Source: Fastidiosipila sp964627125 (GTDB lineage: Bacteria > Bacillota > Clostridia > Saccharofermentanales > Fastidiosipilaceae). Taken from it: a DNA stretch of 57,035 nucleotides. The notes under the pieces are model-generated. The model was not told the DNA's origin. It searched no databases and was given only the letters and a program-made list of their open reading frames with translations. The stretch is taken from positions 1 through 57,035 of the forward strand of contig CAZVJQ010000010.1 in the NCBI GenBank assembly GCA_964627125.1, written 5' to 3'. Position 1 is the first letter of the stretch. Each line of letters begins with the position of its first letter. The translations under genes were made by a program, and so were the position numbers. Positions 1 to 9,246 of this stretch are shown in pieces.

Positions 1-2609
1 TCTGGGCTATAGACTACTGTTACTTCATCTTTATCGAAGCCGAAGTCTGGGTCCTCACCTCTAGTTACTGTAATGGTGAATGTTTCAGATCTACTTTCTT
101 CTGTATAGTTATTAATGTCACCTTCACTAAGCTCGTTAATTGTTGCTGTAACTGTGAATTCACCTGTTTTATAGATATGTAACTCTGAATCTGATACACG
201 TATATGGGCATTAATAATGTCTATATCATAATCTTCGCTATATGAGAACTCATCACCCTCAGGGTGTACTTTATCAATTGTGTAGCTAATATTGCTGTCA
301 GTGTCTAGGATATCTGGGGTAACAATACCATTACCATGTGTGAATGGATTGGTGATTACCATGTAATTGTTATCTTCTTCTGGTGTGAATGGCTCATTTA
401 TTTCTGTACCATGTTCGAGAACTGGGTCTAGATCTTTTTCTGCAACAGAGAAAGTAAATAAGTAGTTAAATTCTTCATTATTTCTATACTTTACATTTAA
501 GCGTAAGGTATAATCTCCAGCATCTAAATGGCCAACCTCTGCAACTCTATTGGAAGTATGTATTGAAACTCTATCAGAATATGATGTACCTTCTGAATTC
601 TCTAATGTTATATTGTAGATTTCAGCACCAAAGGCAAGGTGTGCCATTATTTTAATTTCAATAGCTTTATAGTCTCTAGTTCCATAAGTAATGTCATCTG
701 GTACAACTAAGAAAATATCGTCATTCTCAAGTTGCTGAGATATAACTTCAATGGTATAAGACCTTTCTACAGTATTTTCTGAAGCATAATATTCATTCTC
801 ATTTGCTATGGCACTAACTGTAGCAACCCCATAACTACCTGCTATCAATCCGCCATCTTCACCAACTACTGTATCAACAATAAAAATAGGTGATTTATCA
901 TTAGTGTGTTCTAGAAGGATTTCTTCTGGGTCATTAGAAATTTCATAAGTAATTTCTATATCTGCACCTTCATATTCAGCATAAATAGGAGTACCTTCTA
1001 GTTCAGCGTTTAATTGCTCAACTTCATACATATATCCAGTTCGACCGTCTGCAGTGAATTCAACTTTTTCTGTCTCAACTTCAGGATCTTCACTCACTAA
1101 ATCCATGTATAATTTTATTTGTTCAGAGTCTAAAGCTATTCTATTTACAATAAGATTTGTACTTGCTTCTGTAGCTAAATATTCATTATTCTCTTGCGTA
1201 GTTGCTTGAATTACATATTCACCAGGTTGTCTTATTCCAGATACAGAGTTATCACTTACAGAGAAATTTGCCCTTATTGCATTAAGGTCGGATTCGCTAA
1301 TGTCTTCAAGAGCAAATGACTCATCATCTTGTTTAACGTAAACTTGTCCTGAAATTAATTCATAACTAATTTCATCAACATTACCATTTATTCCTTCAAG
1401 TTCTGGAATACTATATGATACACTTTCAAATGTTTCATCAGCGATACTATCAATATTGAATGGCACATCACTAGTATTCTCTACAAATTTAAAATCAGGA
1501 TTTTCGGGTTTTCCTACATTAACTTGGAGGTATGTCTCATATTTATGATCATCATCATTGTGAGTAAGTCTAATTATTGTTGTACCATTTCTTTTTACTT
1601 TAATAGTTTCGCGATTCCACCAGTTAACAGGGAATTCTAAGATATCTGAATCAGAAGAGTATTCTGTAGAATCTGCATCCTTATATGTTACAACAACATC
1701 GTTTATATCAATATTTTTTTGACCTCCATTATATTCAATTTCAAATTCAGAAAGGTCATACTCATTGTCATCATTTGCCCCATCTTGTATCTCTACTGAT
1801 AAAGCACCTGTTTCAGTATGAGAATATACATCATCTTTATTAAATCCAAAACTAAAATCTCTTCCGGGGTTAATAGTTAATGTATATTCTGCATAAAATG
1901 AATCATCATTATATTTATCGTTATCTCTAAGCTCATTTACATCTTGAACTCTAGCAGTAATCTTAACTCGACCAGTACCACGAATTTCAAGTTCTATCTC
2001 AGTACCAGAGTTTAATATTGCCTGCATCTTTTCATCATCTGTTTCTTTAAATCTCGCAATATCTCTTACATTTCCACCTGTATGAGATTCGATTTCATAT
2101 AAAACATACTTGTCAGCTATTTCACCGTATTCTTCTTCAAATTCAGAGGTAAAAATTAACTTATTAGTGAAACTGTTTAATACAGGATTTTCTAAACTAT
2201 ATATATTTTCTATTGATAAATTATCAGTAACCTCAAATCCTAATTCAAACGGATTAACTGGAACTGGAGTAGGGGTTGGTTCTGGAGTAGTAGTCGGTTC
2301 TGCAGTTGTGCTAGTAGCCGTAGTTTCCTTTACAGTAGTACTAGTTGTAGTTTCAGATTCTGTAGTAGTTACTTCACTTTCCTCTACTGTTGTACTTGTA
2401 GTTGTTTCTTCTGATTCACTAGTTGTTGTTTCATCAGAAGAAGTTGGTGTTGGATCCACTTCTTGTGAAACTACAAAATCAGAGGCACCTCCACCGCTGA
2501 TTCGTGAAAAGCCTAAGGCTGTAACTGGGAAGTGTGCTTGTCCCCAAATAGCTATGGTCACTATAGCTACAATCACACGTTTTAATTTATTGAATTTCTC
2601 TCTAGACAT
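1..2609 (-). CDS. Large secreted modular surface protein, C-terminus beyond window
   Basis: This is an open frame of 869 complete codons that runs off the left edge, so the C-terminus is missing. The start at 2609 follows a GGGGGAA ribosome site. The N-terminus has a basic stretch and a hydrophobic segment (about residues 10-32) that reads as a signal peptide. A Thr/Ser/Glu-rich linker (about 55-105) made of TTTSTTVEES-like stretches follows, ending in a short PTPTPVP run. The rest is a string of acidic beta-rich modules of roughly 110-140 residues. Two start with a related PDFGF/DFSFGF-KDDV motif, and several end in a pattern like NENEYYAS...YTIEV, as in bacterial Ig/cadherin-like repeats. 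No catalytic motif is visible. It sits 29 bases downstream of another secreted Thr-rich protein and is probably co-transcribed with it. An adhesin or stalk role is inferred. Confidence 0.8.
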   Translation of the reverse strand, partial: MSREKFNKLKRVIVAIVTIAIWGQAHFPVTALGFSRISGGGASDFVVSQEVDPTPTSSDETTTSESEETTTSTTVEESEVTTTESETTTSTTVKETTATSTTAEPTTTPEPTPTPVPVNPFELGFEVTDNLSIENIYSLENPVLNSFTNKLIFTSEFEEEYGEIADKYVLYEIESHTGGNVRDIARFKETDDEKMQAILNSGTEIELEIRGTGRVKITARVQDVNELRDNDKYNDDSFYAEYTLTINPGRDFSFGFNKDDVYSHTETGALSVEIQDGANDDNEYDLSEFEIEYNGGQKNIDINDVVVTYKDADSTEYSSDSDILEFPVNWWNRETIKVKRNGTTIIRLTHNDDDHKYETYLQVNVGKPENPDFKFVENTSDVPFNIDSIADETFESVSYSIPELEGINGNVDEISYELISGQVYVKQDDESFALEDISESDLNAIRANFSVSDNSVSGIRQPGEYVIQATTQENNEYLATEASTNLIVNRIALDSEQIKLYMDLVSEDPEVETEKVEFTADGRTGYMYEVEQLNAELEGTPIYAEYEGADIEITYEISNDPEEILLEHTNDKSPIFIVDTVVGEDGGLIAGSYGVATVSAIANENEYYASENTVERSYTIEVISQQLENDDIFLVVPDDITYGTRDYKAIEIKIMAHLAFGAEIYNITLENSEGTSYSDRVSIHTSNRVAEVGHLDAGDYTLRLNVKYRNNEEFNYLFTFSVAEKDLDPVLEHGTEINEPFTPEEDNNYMVITNPFTHGNGIVTPDILDTDSNISYTIDKVHPEGDEFSYSEDYDIDIINAHIRVSDSELHIYKTGEFTVTATINELSEGDINNYTEESRSETFTITVTRGEDPDFGFDKDEVTVVYSP

Positions 2610-2638
2610 TTGTTCTATTCCCCCAAAATCTCTTAATC

Positions 2639-3850
2639 TTACTTTCTTAACTTTCTAATTAATATGTATAATCCTGCTAATGCACCAGCACTTGCTAGGC
2701 CAATCAGTAAAGGATTAAAGTTTACTTCTCTTTCCACTTCTTCATTAGTTGTCTCAACATTTTCCAGATTTTCTGTTTCATTTAAATTGACTTCAGTGGT
2801 TGATTCCTCACTAGTTAAGTCACCAGCTGTTTCAGAATTATCCATGCTTGTTTCATTATTATTTTCATTTACAGTAGTAGCTTCAATATTTGTTGTAGTT
2901 TCCATTGTAGTTTCTTCAGTGCTAGTAGTTGAGCTAGTCTCATTTGATGTATTGCTTGCCTGGGAACTAGCTTCAACAGTACTTTCAGAAGTAACAATTG
3001 TGGTTTGTTGTGTTTGATTTTCACTGGTGTTGCTTGAACTAGTTATATTTACTGTATTAGTAGTACTCTCTACTCTAGTTGTAATGTTTAGTACAGTAGT
3101 CTGTCTTGTAGTTTCTTGTGTTGTAGCTCTTGTACTTGTAGGAGTCGGAGTTGCCGGCACAGGAGCTGGTGTTGCCGGTATGGGTGTTGGTGTCGCTGGT
3201 ACAGGTGTAGGTGTTGCTGGTACAGGTGTAGGTGTTGCTGGGACAGGAGTCGGAGTAGCTGGAATCGGTGTTGGTGTCGCTGGTATAGGAGTCGGAGTTG
3301 CCGGAACGGGTGTTGGTGTCGCTGGTACAGTAGGAGCTATATACACTATTACTAATGCATATAAAATATCTGTCTCTGCTGTCAAGGTATTAGGAGATGA
3401 ATTTCCGAGAGTCTTAGATAAGCCAGAACTAATAGTAACACCTTGAGCTAATTCATTTAATGAAATTGTTCGTGCACTGCTACTGAAGGCTCCACCAGGT
3501 GCTGTTGGTAATACCGTATCATCTTGATATGTATATCCAGCCAACTGATATGTACCATCATTAAATTCATTTGCTCTACTTGGGAATAAACTGGCCAATA
3601 CAGATTCTGGCACAAGGCGTATGTCTGTACCTGAATTTGTAGCATAACGACCGAAATAAGGACTATTCATGTCTGCTTCTATATTTTCCCCAGATAAGGG
3701 ATCAATAAAATATGAGATAAAATAAACTTGATTACTTCCACCACTATTCGCATTCAAACCCTCAGAATTTGGGACAAGCCAAGTCATTAGACTTATCGCT
3801 AAGACCATGAATAAAGATATTATTCGTTTGTTTTGGCTCCTATTGCTCAT
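2639..3850 (-). CDS. Secreted, C-terminally membrane-anchored Thr/Pro-rich surface protein
   Basis: The 403-residue protein has an N-terminal signal sequence (about residues 9-32). A globular segment of about 130 residues with no recognised family follows. Next is a Pro/Thr hinge of nine 7-residue VPATPTP-type repeats, then about 140 residues of Thr/Ser/Asn/Glu-rich low-complexity sequence. The protein ends in a C-terminal hydrophobic helix and a basic tail (IRKLRK). No LPXTG-type motif precedes the helix, so it looks like a membrane-anchored stalk rather than a sortase substrate. An AGGGG ribosome site supports the start. It follows the kinase cluster after a 177-base gap and precedes the large modular surface protein by 29 bases. 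A role as a surface display or adhesion partner of the Tad pilus is inferred from position only. Confidence 0.85.
   Translation of the reverse strand: MSNRSQNKRIISLFMVLAISLMTWLVPNSEGLNANSGGSNQVYFISYFIDPLSGENIEADMNSPYFGRYATNSGTDIRLVPESVLASLFPSRANEFNDGTYQLAGYTYQDDTVLPTAPGGAFSSSARTISLNELAQGVTISSGLSKTLGNSSPNTLTAETDILYALVIVYIAPTVPATPTPVPATPTPIPATPTPIPATPTPVPATPTPVPATPTPVPATPTPIPATPAPVPATPTPTSTRATTQETTRQTTVLNITTRVESTTNTVNITSSSNTSENQTQQTTIVTSESTVEASSQASNTSNETSSTTSTEETTMETTTNIEATTVNENNNETSMDNSETAGDLTSEESTTEVNLNETENLENVETTNEEVEREVNFNPLLIGLASAGALAGLYILIRKLRK
3141..3329. repeat. Nine 21-bp tandem repeats coding VPATPTP
   Basis: Nine consecutive 21-bp units encode the Pro/Thr hinge of the 403-residue surface protein. 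The units differ mainly at silent third positions, with a few V/I and T/A changes. Copy-number change would alter stalk length in steps of 7 residues without shifting the frame. Confidence 0.9.
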
Positions 3851-4027
3851 ACTTCTAGTCCCCTAGTTTTTTAACTTACTTATTAAACCACTTTATACGG
3901 TATTTCAGGTTAGCTAAGTATTAAAATTCCCACAATTTTCAATATTTTTACAAAATCTTAAATAAATAAAAAGTTTGTACTATACAATATCCCTCTTTAT
4001 GCTACCAAGTGGATATTTCTACTTAAC

Positions 4028-4801
4028 TTAGATAATGCCTTGACCTGAACTTCCAAGGCTAATTTCTTCTTCAACCTCTAACCAGGCACCAGAATTAGCG
4101 TTATTGTCAGCAACTTCATAATCACTGAGCTTCACAGTTTCAGACCTATGCTGTTGCGGAATACTATTCTGCAACCTTGATGTCTCATTTAGATTCACTT
4201 CACTAAGAGCACTAGTCATTCTAAACTTATCTTCTTGAGATAATGCTTCAGTCTCATTTATCTGTTGTACAAGAGCTTCAGTCTCACCTATATCTAACGC
4301 TTGAATCTCATCCAATAATTCTTCAGATATATCCTTATCACCATTAAGGTTAATAATTTCAAATAAGTCTGGATTATACTTACTACCATCAGCAAGCTGT
4401 GCACTCTCCCCTTTAGTTGTTGCAAGAGCAGATACATCCACTTCACTATCTCTTCTATTACTGAATACATCTGACTGCATGCTAGAATCTAGCACCTTAG
4501 CCTTCTCACCTCTAATAGCTGCCTTCTTATCTAGACGAACACTAGTTGAATCTAATGCTTCAGGGCTAGTATTTAATGATCTTTCTAATTGGCTCAATTT
4601 TGCACTATCTAACTCATCAGAAACTGCTTGGCTATCGCTTAAACGTTCAATTTCTTTCTTCTGCTTACGTCCACTTAAGTCACTAAAAACCTTAGGTATA
4701 TCTAAATAGAAGAATAAGAACACAGCTAATATTAGGAGTAGAGCTGCTACACCTAATAACACCCAGAAGAGCACATAATAATTTTGATAAGATAAATTCA
4801 T
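4028..4801 (-). CDS. Single-pass membrane protein of the kinase cluster, unknown function
   Basis: The 257-residue protein has one N-terminal transmembrane helix (about residues 9-31). A basic juxtamembrane patch (SGRKQKKEIERL) and a long acidic, Ser/Thr-rich, probably cytoplasmic tail with no recognised fold follow. The tail ends in segments such as SETVKLSDYEV, where Thr/Ser lie in acidic surroundings, which makes it a plausible kinase substrate (inference). Its start lies 2 bases beyond the stop of the Ser/Thr kinase gene, so the two are very likely translated from one message. I do not recognise the family. It could be a regulator or an anchor that links the kinase to the pilus machine. 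Confidence 0.75.
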   Translation of the reverse strand: MNLSYQNYYVLFWVLLGVAALLLILAVFLFFYLDIPKVFSDLSGRKQKKEIERLSDSQAVSDELDSAKLSQLERSLNTSPEALDSTSVRLDKKAAIRGEKAKVLDSSMQSDVFSNRRDSEVDVSALATTKGESAQLADGSKYNPDLFEIINLNGDKDISEELLDEIQALDIGETEALVQQINETEALSQEDKFRMTSALSEVNLNETSRLQNSIPQQHRSETVKLSDYEVADNNANSGAWLEVEEEISLGSSGQGII

Positions 4802-4803
4802 AG

Positions 4804-6549
4804 CTAACTCCTCTGTCTTACTGCAACATCTAGTTTAGATCTTGTATCGTCTATTTGGACTAGTAAATCACTTACTTGAGTTTTGACTTCATTCAATGGA
4901 GATCCTTCAGATAATTCAATAGCCGACTCCTCAATCGAAGAAATAAGCTCATAGATGTCCTCATGGTCTATGGTTTCAACAAAATAAACAGTCTCACTAT
5001 CGATATTATTTATAATCTCAGGCCACACAAGCATTCTAGTATCGTTGTCATCCATTTCTTCAGCAAATTCATATAAAGACTCTTGACTTGCCCATAATGC
5101 TTCATATGAGTCATACATCATTTCGGTTCTATTTTGACTTCTATATCTTTGGATATCGTTTCTCAAACCACCAATCCTTACGTAAACTTCAGAAATTGGA
5201 TACTTTTCTTGAGCACGTGAAAACCACTCAGAACCAACACTAGTTCTAGCATTTAATAATTCATATTCATACCAATAAGCATTTGCTATTTCAAAAGCAA
5301 CATCCTGGTAAGCATCATAGTTAGAAGATGCCAATTGCTCTAATGGGAAAATAACTGTTGTTGAGTTATTCTCTTCAACTGATAAGCCAGCCTCTAAGTT
5401 AGTAATAACAGCAGACTCCTCGATGCTTAAGACATCGTCTACATTCTCACTTCTACCCTTAGCGTCTGTACTATTTATATCGTAATCCAAGAATAAATCT
5501 ACTAAATCTAAATATGCTTCTTCTCTTGTCGGATCTAGAGCAATAGCTTCTAAGTACATGTCTGCGCTCTCTCTTGCAGTAATAGTTTGATCACTAGCTG
5601 AAGCAACATAGTTTTGATATAAGTCACCTCGACTAGCCAACATTCCGTTATAAGCAAGCAAACTTCCTGAACCTGCCACAACTGCAGCCAAACTAACACC
5701 TATAAATGATGCTAATTTAGTTTTTTGAGAAGATCTATACTTACTATCTATAGTTTCATAGTTTTCAAGAGCATACATAAGCTCTGCCGCTGTTTGGTAT
5801 CTATCTTCAGGATTAGATTGAGTACATTTAGCGATAATCATTTCCAAACCTGGAGATAAAGATGCATTAATTTCTCTTATTGGTCTTATAACATAAGGTG
5901 GCTCAGAAGGATTATGATTAGTAACCAAGTGGTAAAGAGTAACTCCTAAGTTATAAATATCTGTTCTAGCATCAGTTTGTCCCTGCCCACCAAATTGCTC
6001 AGGTGCCGCATATCCAACAGTTCCTAGATAAGTTGTATCTTCTAATTTCTTTTCTTCATATTCTCTGGCTGTACCAAAATCAATAAGAGTAATGTTTCCA
6101 TCTGGCTTAAGCATAATATTAGAAGGCTTCATATCTCTATAGATAATAGAAGGTTTTCTGCTATGTAAGTAACCGAGAGTATCTGTTAACTGCTTTGCCC
6201 ACTTAATAACATTTTCTTGTTTTTGCGCACCTTCTTCAGCTAGAACTTGAGCTAAAGAAACACCCTCAATATAGTCCATTACGATAATGAAGGAATCTTC
6301 TTTATCAATGACATCGATAATACTAGGTAAATGCTGGTGATTCAGACGCTTCAAAATGTCAGTCTCAGCAATCAAACCTTGCATGACTACTTCATCTTGA
6401 TCAGTCTCACCACGTTTTCTAACTTCCTTAACCGCCCAAGTCTTGTTAGCATTTTCGACCAAAGCCAGATAAACGACGCTCATCCCGCCTCGTCCAACTT
6501 CACGAAGTATTCTATATTTACCGTCTAATAATGATCCTGTCTCTAACAT
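4804..6549 (-). CDS. Membrane Ser/Thr protein kinase without PASTA domains
   Basis: This is a Hanks-type kinase of 581 residues. A Gly-rich loop GRGGMSVVY lies at about 19-27, the catalytic Lys at 41 (AVKEV), YRDMKPSN with Asp139 in the catalytic loop, and DFG at 157-159. The activation loop contains Thr residues before GYAAPEQF. One transmembrane helix (about 279-300) separates the kinase from an acidic outer region of about 280 residues. That region looks helical and TPR-like and has no PASTA repeats, unlike PrkC/PknB. The gene overlaps functionally with its neighbours: PP2C ends 5 bases upstream, and a small membrane protein starts 2 bases downstream. It probably phosphorylates targets read by the FHA protein encoded upstream. 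The outer domain may sense something other than muropeptide. Confidence 0.93.
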   Translation of the reverse strand: MLETGSLLDGKYRILREVGRGGMSVVYLALVENANKTWAVKEVRKRGETDQDEVVMQGLIAETDILKRLNHQHLPSIIDVIDKEDSFIIVMDYIEGVSLAQVLAEEGAQKQENVIKWAKQLTDTLGYLHSRKPSIIYRDMKPSNIMLKPDGNITLIDFGTAREYEEKKLEDTTYLGTVGYAAPEQFGGQGQTDARTDIYNLGVTLYHLVTNHNPSEPPYVIRPIREINASLSPGLEMIIAKCTQSNPEDRYQTAAELMYALENYETIDSKYRSSQKTKLASFIGVSLAAVVAGSGSLLAYNGMLASRGDLYQNYVASASDQTITARESADMYLEAIALDPTREEAYLDLVDLFLDYDINSTDAKGRSENVDDVLSIEESAVITNLEAGLSVEENNSTTVIFPLEQLASSNYDAYQDVAFEIANAYWYEYELLNARTSVGSEWFSRAQEKYPISEVYVRIGGLRNDIQRYRSQNRTEMMYDSYEALWASQESLYEFAEEMDDNDTRMLVWPEIINNIDSETVYFVETIDHEDIYELISSIEESAIELSEGSPLNEVKTQVSDLLVQIDDTRSKLDVAVRQRS

Positions 6550-6554
6550 TCTTC

Positions 6555-7328
6555 TTAGTACGTCCTTACCACGAGAGCTGAGATATTATCTGTCTCTTTT
6601 CTCTGAATATTCAAATTAATCAATTCTCTAATGCCATTAGTCATTAGAGTTTTATCTAGTGGATTTCTACTTCCAAGCTTATAAAATAGCTCATCTCCAG
6701 TAACTTCATGTCTGAAACCATCTGAGCATATTAAGAAGGATTGCCCTTCATGCACGTCTCCGAAGTAAAAACTAGGGAACACTGTCTCATTCACACCAAT
6801 ACACTGCAACAACACACTTCTACGAGGGTCAAACTTAGCCTCTTCTTCAGTCAATCTACCATAGTCAATTTCTTGTTGAATCAATGTCTGGTCATCTGTA
6901 ATTTGCTCAGCACCTCTGGTCAATTCATAGAGTCTACTATCTCCAACATGAACCACGTAATATCTATTTTGCGTAAATAATACTGCGGTAAGTGTAGTCC
7001 CCAAATTAATATTATGGTAATTTCCATAGCCAAGAATTAACTCATTAGCATCCTTAACTATTCTTTCCCACTCTTGTCTAATAGCGTAATCTGGCAACGC
7101 TGGATTCTCCTCAATAAGAGTAGCCAATCTAGTCTGCACCCAATTATTGAAAGAATTAACAACAGTCGAACTTGCAAGTTCACCACGCTCTAATCCACCC
7201 ATTCCATCACACAGTACTGCTAAACACATTTGGCCAAGGCTAGTATTAATCACCTTGACCGAAATGCTATCTTGATTTGTATCTTTTTTAACGCCAATAT
7301 CTGTATCGGCTGCGATCATATATCTCAT
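6555..7328 (-). CDS. PP2C-family Ser/Thr protein phosphatase
   Basis: The 257-residue protein matches the usual length of bacterial PrpC/Stp phosphatases. Metal-binding motifs are in order: the early DTDIGVKKDTNQDS, CDGMGG in the middle, HVGDSRLYEL, and DNIS near the C-terminus. These supply the aspartates that hold the two Mn/Mg ions. It should be a soluble cytoplasmic enzyme that dephosphorylates the neighbouring kinase and its targets. The gene lies 28 bases after the DUF6382-FHA gene and 5 bases before the kinase gene, which is the classic phosphatase-kinase pairing of Gram-positive bacteria, here inside a Tad pilus cluster. Confidence 0.95.
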   Translation of the reverse strand: MRYMIAADTDIGVKKDTNQDSISVKVINTSLGQMCLAVLCDGMGGLERGELASSTVVNSFNNWVQTRLATLIEENPALPDYAIRQEWERIVKDANELILGYGNYHNINLGTTLTAVLFTQNRYYVVHVGDSRLYELTRGAEQITDDQTLIQQEIDYGRLTEEEAKFDPRRSVLLQCIGVNETVFPSFYFGDVHEGQSFLICSDGFRHEVTGDELFYKLGSRNPLDKTLMTNGIRELINLNIQRKETDNISALVVRTY

Positions 7329-7356
7329 TTATTACCCAATCATATGTTTATCGGAA

Positions 7357-9204
7357 TTAATATAGTCTAAACTCAAACTCCTCGTTTGCAAGCAAAATAG
7401 CTGTTCCATGGTTTAAAGGAACTTTCACATTAGATGGAATTTGTTCACCATTAACATATGTATGGTTCAATGAGTTTGTATCCTCAATTGTGAAGCTATC
7501 GCCATCTCTTGAAATACTTGCATGACTACGACTAATTGCTGGGTTATCTGAGATTAAATAATCTACATATCCTTGCTCTTTACCAAGTTTGAATAATCCC
7601 TTGTTCAAAGCAATCCTCTCGTTATTCTTTCTTCTCAACAAGAAAGGATTTACCTTTCTTTCACTCTCTTGAACATTACCTGATAAAACTGTAGTTTCAC
7701 CAGCAGTAGATCCTCCACCTAGAACTGTTGTTTCACCAAATCCTGGAGTTGATGATTCCTGAGCTTGTGGAGCAGGTCTTGTATTTTGTTGGTAATTTCC
7801 TTGGTTAAAACCTGTGTTATTCATCTGCCCAGAATTATTCATTTGTCCAGAATTATTCATTTGACCTGAATTGTTCATTTGTCCTGAATTATTCTGCGCT
7901 TGATTATGTTGACCAGTATTAGCTTGACCCTGATATGCATTAGGATTAATTCTAGCTCCTCTATCGCCACTAAAATTATTTTGTGCATTGTGAGCTGGGT
8001 TTCCTGTATTTCCTCTATTTGCTGCAGGCTTATTTTCTTGAGCAGTATTTCCTGATTCTTTTGAGGATGTTGGTGCACCAGGCACTGGTTTAGGATTTAT
8101 GTTAACTCCATTTTTTTTTGCCTCTTCTTGGCGCATCTTAGCAGCTTTACGTTTCTTCTTAAGAGCTTTTTCTTCAGGATCAATCCAGAATAAACCTATT
8201 AAGAATTTACCAATAGTCATCTTAGGTAATTCTGGTAGAACTTCACCATTCTCATCGTAGAGAATTTCTGGTTCTTCCTTGGATTTTTTCTTTTTATCTT
8301 TTTTGTTTTTCTTATTATCCTTAACGTCCTCTGGTTGGACATCCACTTGTGTTTGCTCAGAGAATGGTCCAGGTTGTGCCATTGGATTTTGTTGAACAGC
8401 TGGGTTTTGTCCAAGCATGCTATTTGCTTGAGCTTGAGTTCCATAAACTTGGTCGCTTGACCCTTGATTGTAAGGAGCAGCTTGCTGGTTCATTTGATTA
8501 TAAGCATTTTGACGATACTGAGTCTGTGGAGCTTGTGCTTCTTCGCGCTCTGGTCTCTCATTGTCTAATCTGCCACTTGTTTGTCTTTCTACTTCTCTTG
8601 GAGCTGATTTAGTTTCACTCTCATTAGATTTAGGAGTCTTTACCTTCTTGGTTTGCAATTCTTCAACTTGTTCAACGAAATTAGCTAATGAGAAGTGAGT
8701 CATACCATTTAAGATATTTAATACATCAGCAACGTAACTTGTATCTTCAGATTGATCAAACTGCAAGTTGAAAAGAAGATTTTTAAAGATAGTACTTAAG
8801 TCTTCAGCATCATTTTGTAGATTAACTCCATCGACTGCTAAGTAGATTAACTCTGCTTGAGAACTACGTACATCCACGAAAACATAATCTAGGTCTAGGA
8901 CAAATGATGAAGGCAAAAGCATATAGTCTTCTGATGCTAATAGTGCTCTACCCATGCTTAATATTACACCCAAGAATCTCTCTCTAGAAACTAAACCTGT
9001 AAAGAATTGAGATGCTGTAACTCTACTAGAAATGTTATATCTCAATACCCTATTTTCATCGACAGTAATATACTGTATCGGTGCAATATGTGGAATTTTG
9101 TTATTAGATAGCATTCCATAGCTTATTTGATCTAATTTTTCATTAGCATCTAATCTATATACTAGGTAAGAATTTGCCCCTTGGCTTTCGTATGTAAAGT
9201 TCAT
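7357..9204 (-). CDS. DUF6382-like / FHA domain protein
   Basis: The 615-residue protein has an N-terminal domain (about 1-215) that resembles DUF6382, a family found with FHA domains in Clostridia. A Gln/Asn/Pro-rich linker with a very basic patch (KKNKKDKKKKSKEE) and four NNSGQM repeats follows. The C-terminal FHA domain (about 535-613) has ISRSHASIS, the NSLNHTYVNG loop and a final EFEFRLY strand. The FHA residues needed to bind phospho-Thr appear present. The linker carries two copies of an ETTVL motif (GFGETTVLGGG and AGETTVLSG), similar to the FHA-binding ETTVL phosphosite of actinobacterial GarA/Fha proteins. It may therefore be a kinase substrate that folds back on its own FHA domain. 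It sits between the WG-repeat and PP2C genes. Confidence 0.88.
   Translation of the reverse strand: MNFTYESQGANSYLVYRLDANEKLDQISYGMLSNNKIPHIAPIQYITVDENRVLRYNISSRVTASQFFTGLVSRERFLGVILSMGRALLASEDYMLLPSSFVLDLDYVFVDVRSSQAELIYLAVDGVNLQNDAEDLSTIFKNLLFNLQFDQSEDTSYVADVLNILNGMTHFSLANFVEQVEELQTKKVKTPKSNESETKSAPREVERQTSGRLDNERPEREEAQAPQTQYRQNAYNQMNQQAAPYNQGSSDQVYGTQAQANSMLGQNPAVQQNPMAQPGPFSEQTQVDVQPEDVKDNKKNKKDKKKKSKEEPEILYDENGEVLPELPKMTIGKFLIGLFWIDPEEKALKKKRKAAKMRQEEAKKNGVNINPKPVPGAPTSSKESGNTAQENKPAANRGNTGNPAHNAQNNFSGDRGARINPNAYQGQANTGQHNQAQNNSGQMNNSGQMNNSGQMNNSGQMNNTGFNQGNYQQNTRPAPQAQESSTPGFGETTVLGGGSTAGETTVLSGNVQESERKVNPFLLRRKNNERIALNKGLFKLGKEQGYVDYLISDNPAISRSHASISRDGDSFTIEDTNSLNHTYVNGEQIPSNVKVPLNHGTAILLANEEFEFRLY
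7819..7890. repeat. Four 18-bp tandem repeats coding NNSGQM
   Basis: Four 18-bp units with minor base changes encode repeated NNSGQM in the flexible linker of the FHA protein. They are in frame, so a copy change alters only linker length. Confidence 0.85.
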
Positions 9205-9246
9205 ATAATTTTCTCCTTCAAATTAAATGTTTATTTTTAATATTCC

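Noticed and set aside
3141..3329. Possible CRISPR-like repeat array
   Set aside because: The units are contiguous 21-bp coding repeats with no spacers.
2110..3446. Plus-strand frames rich in Val/Gly or Ser/Val opposite the surface-protein genes
   Set aside because: They are antisense images of Thr/Pro-rich coding repeats, with no ribosome site and no sensible protein features.
3640..3850. Sortase-anchored protein
   Set aside because: The C-terminus of the 403-residue protein has a helix and basic tail, but no LPXTG-like motif before the helix.
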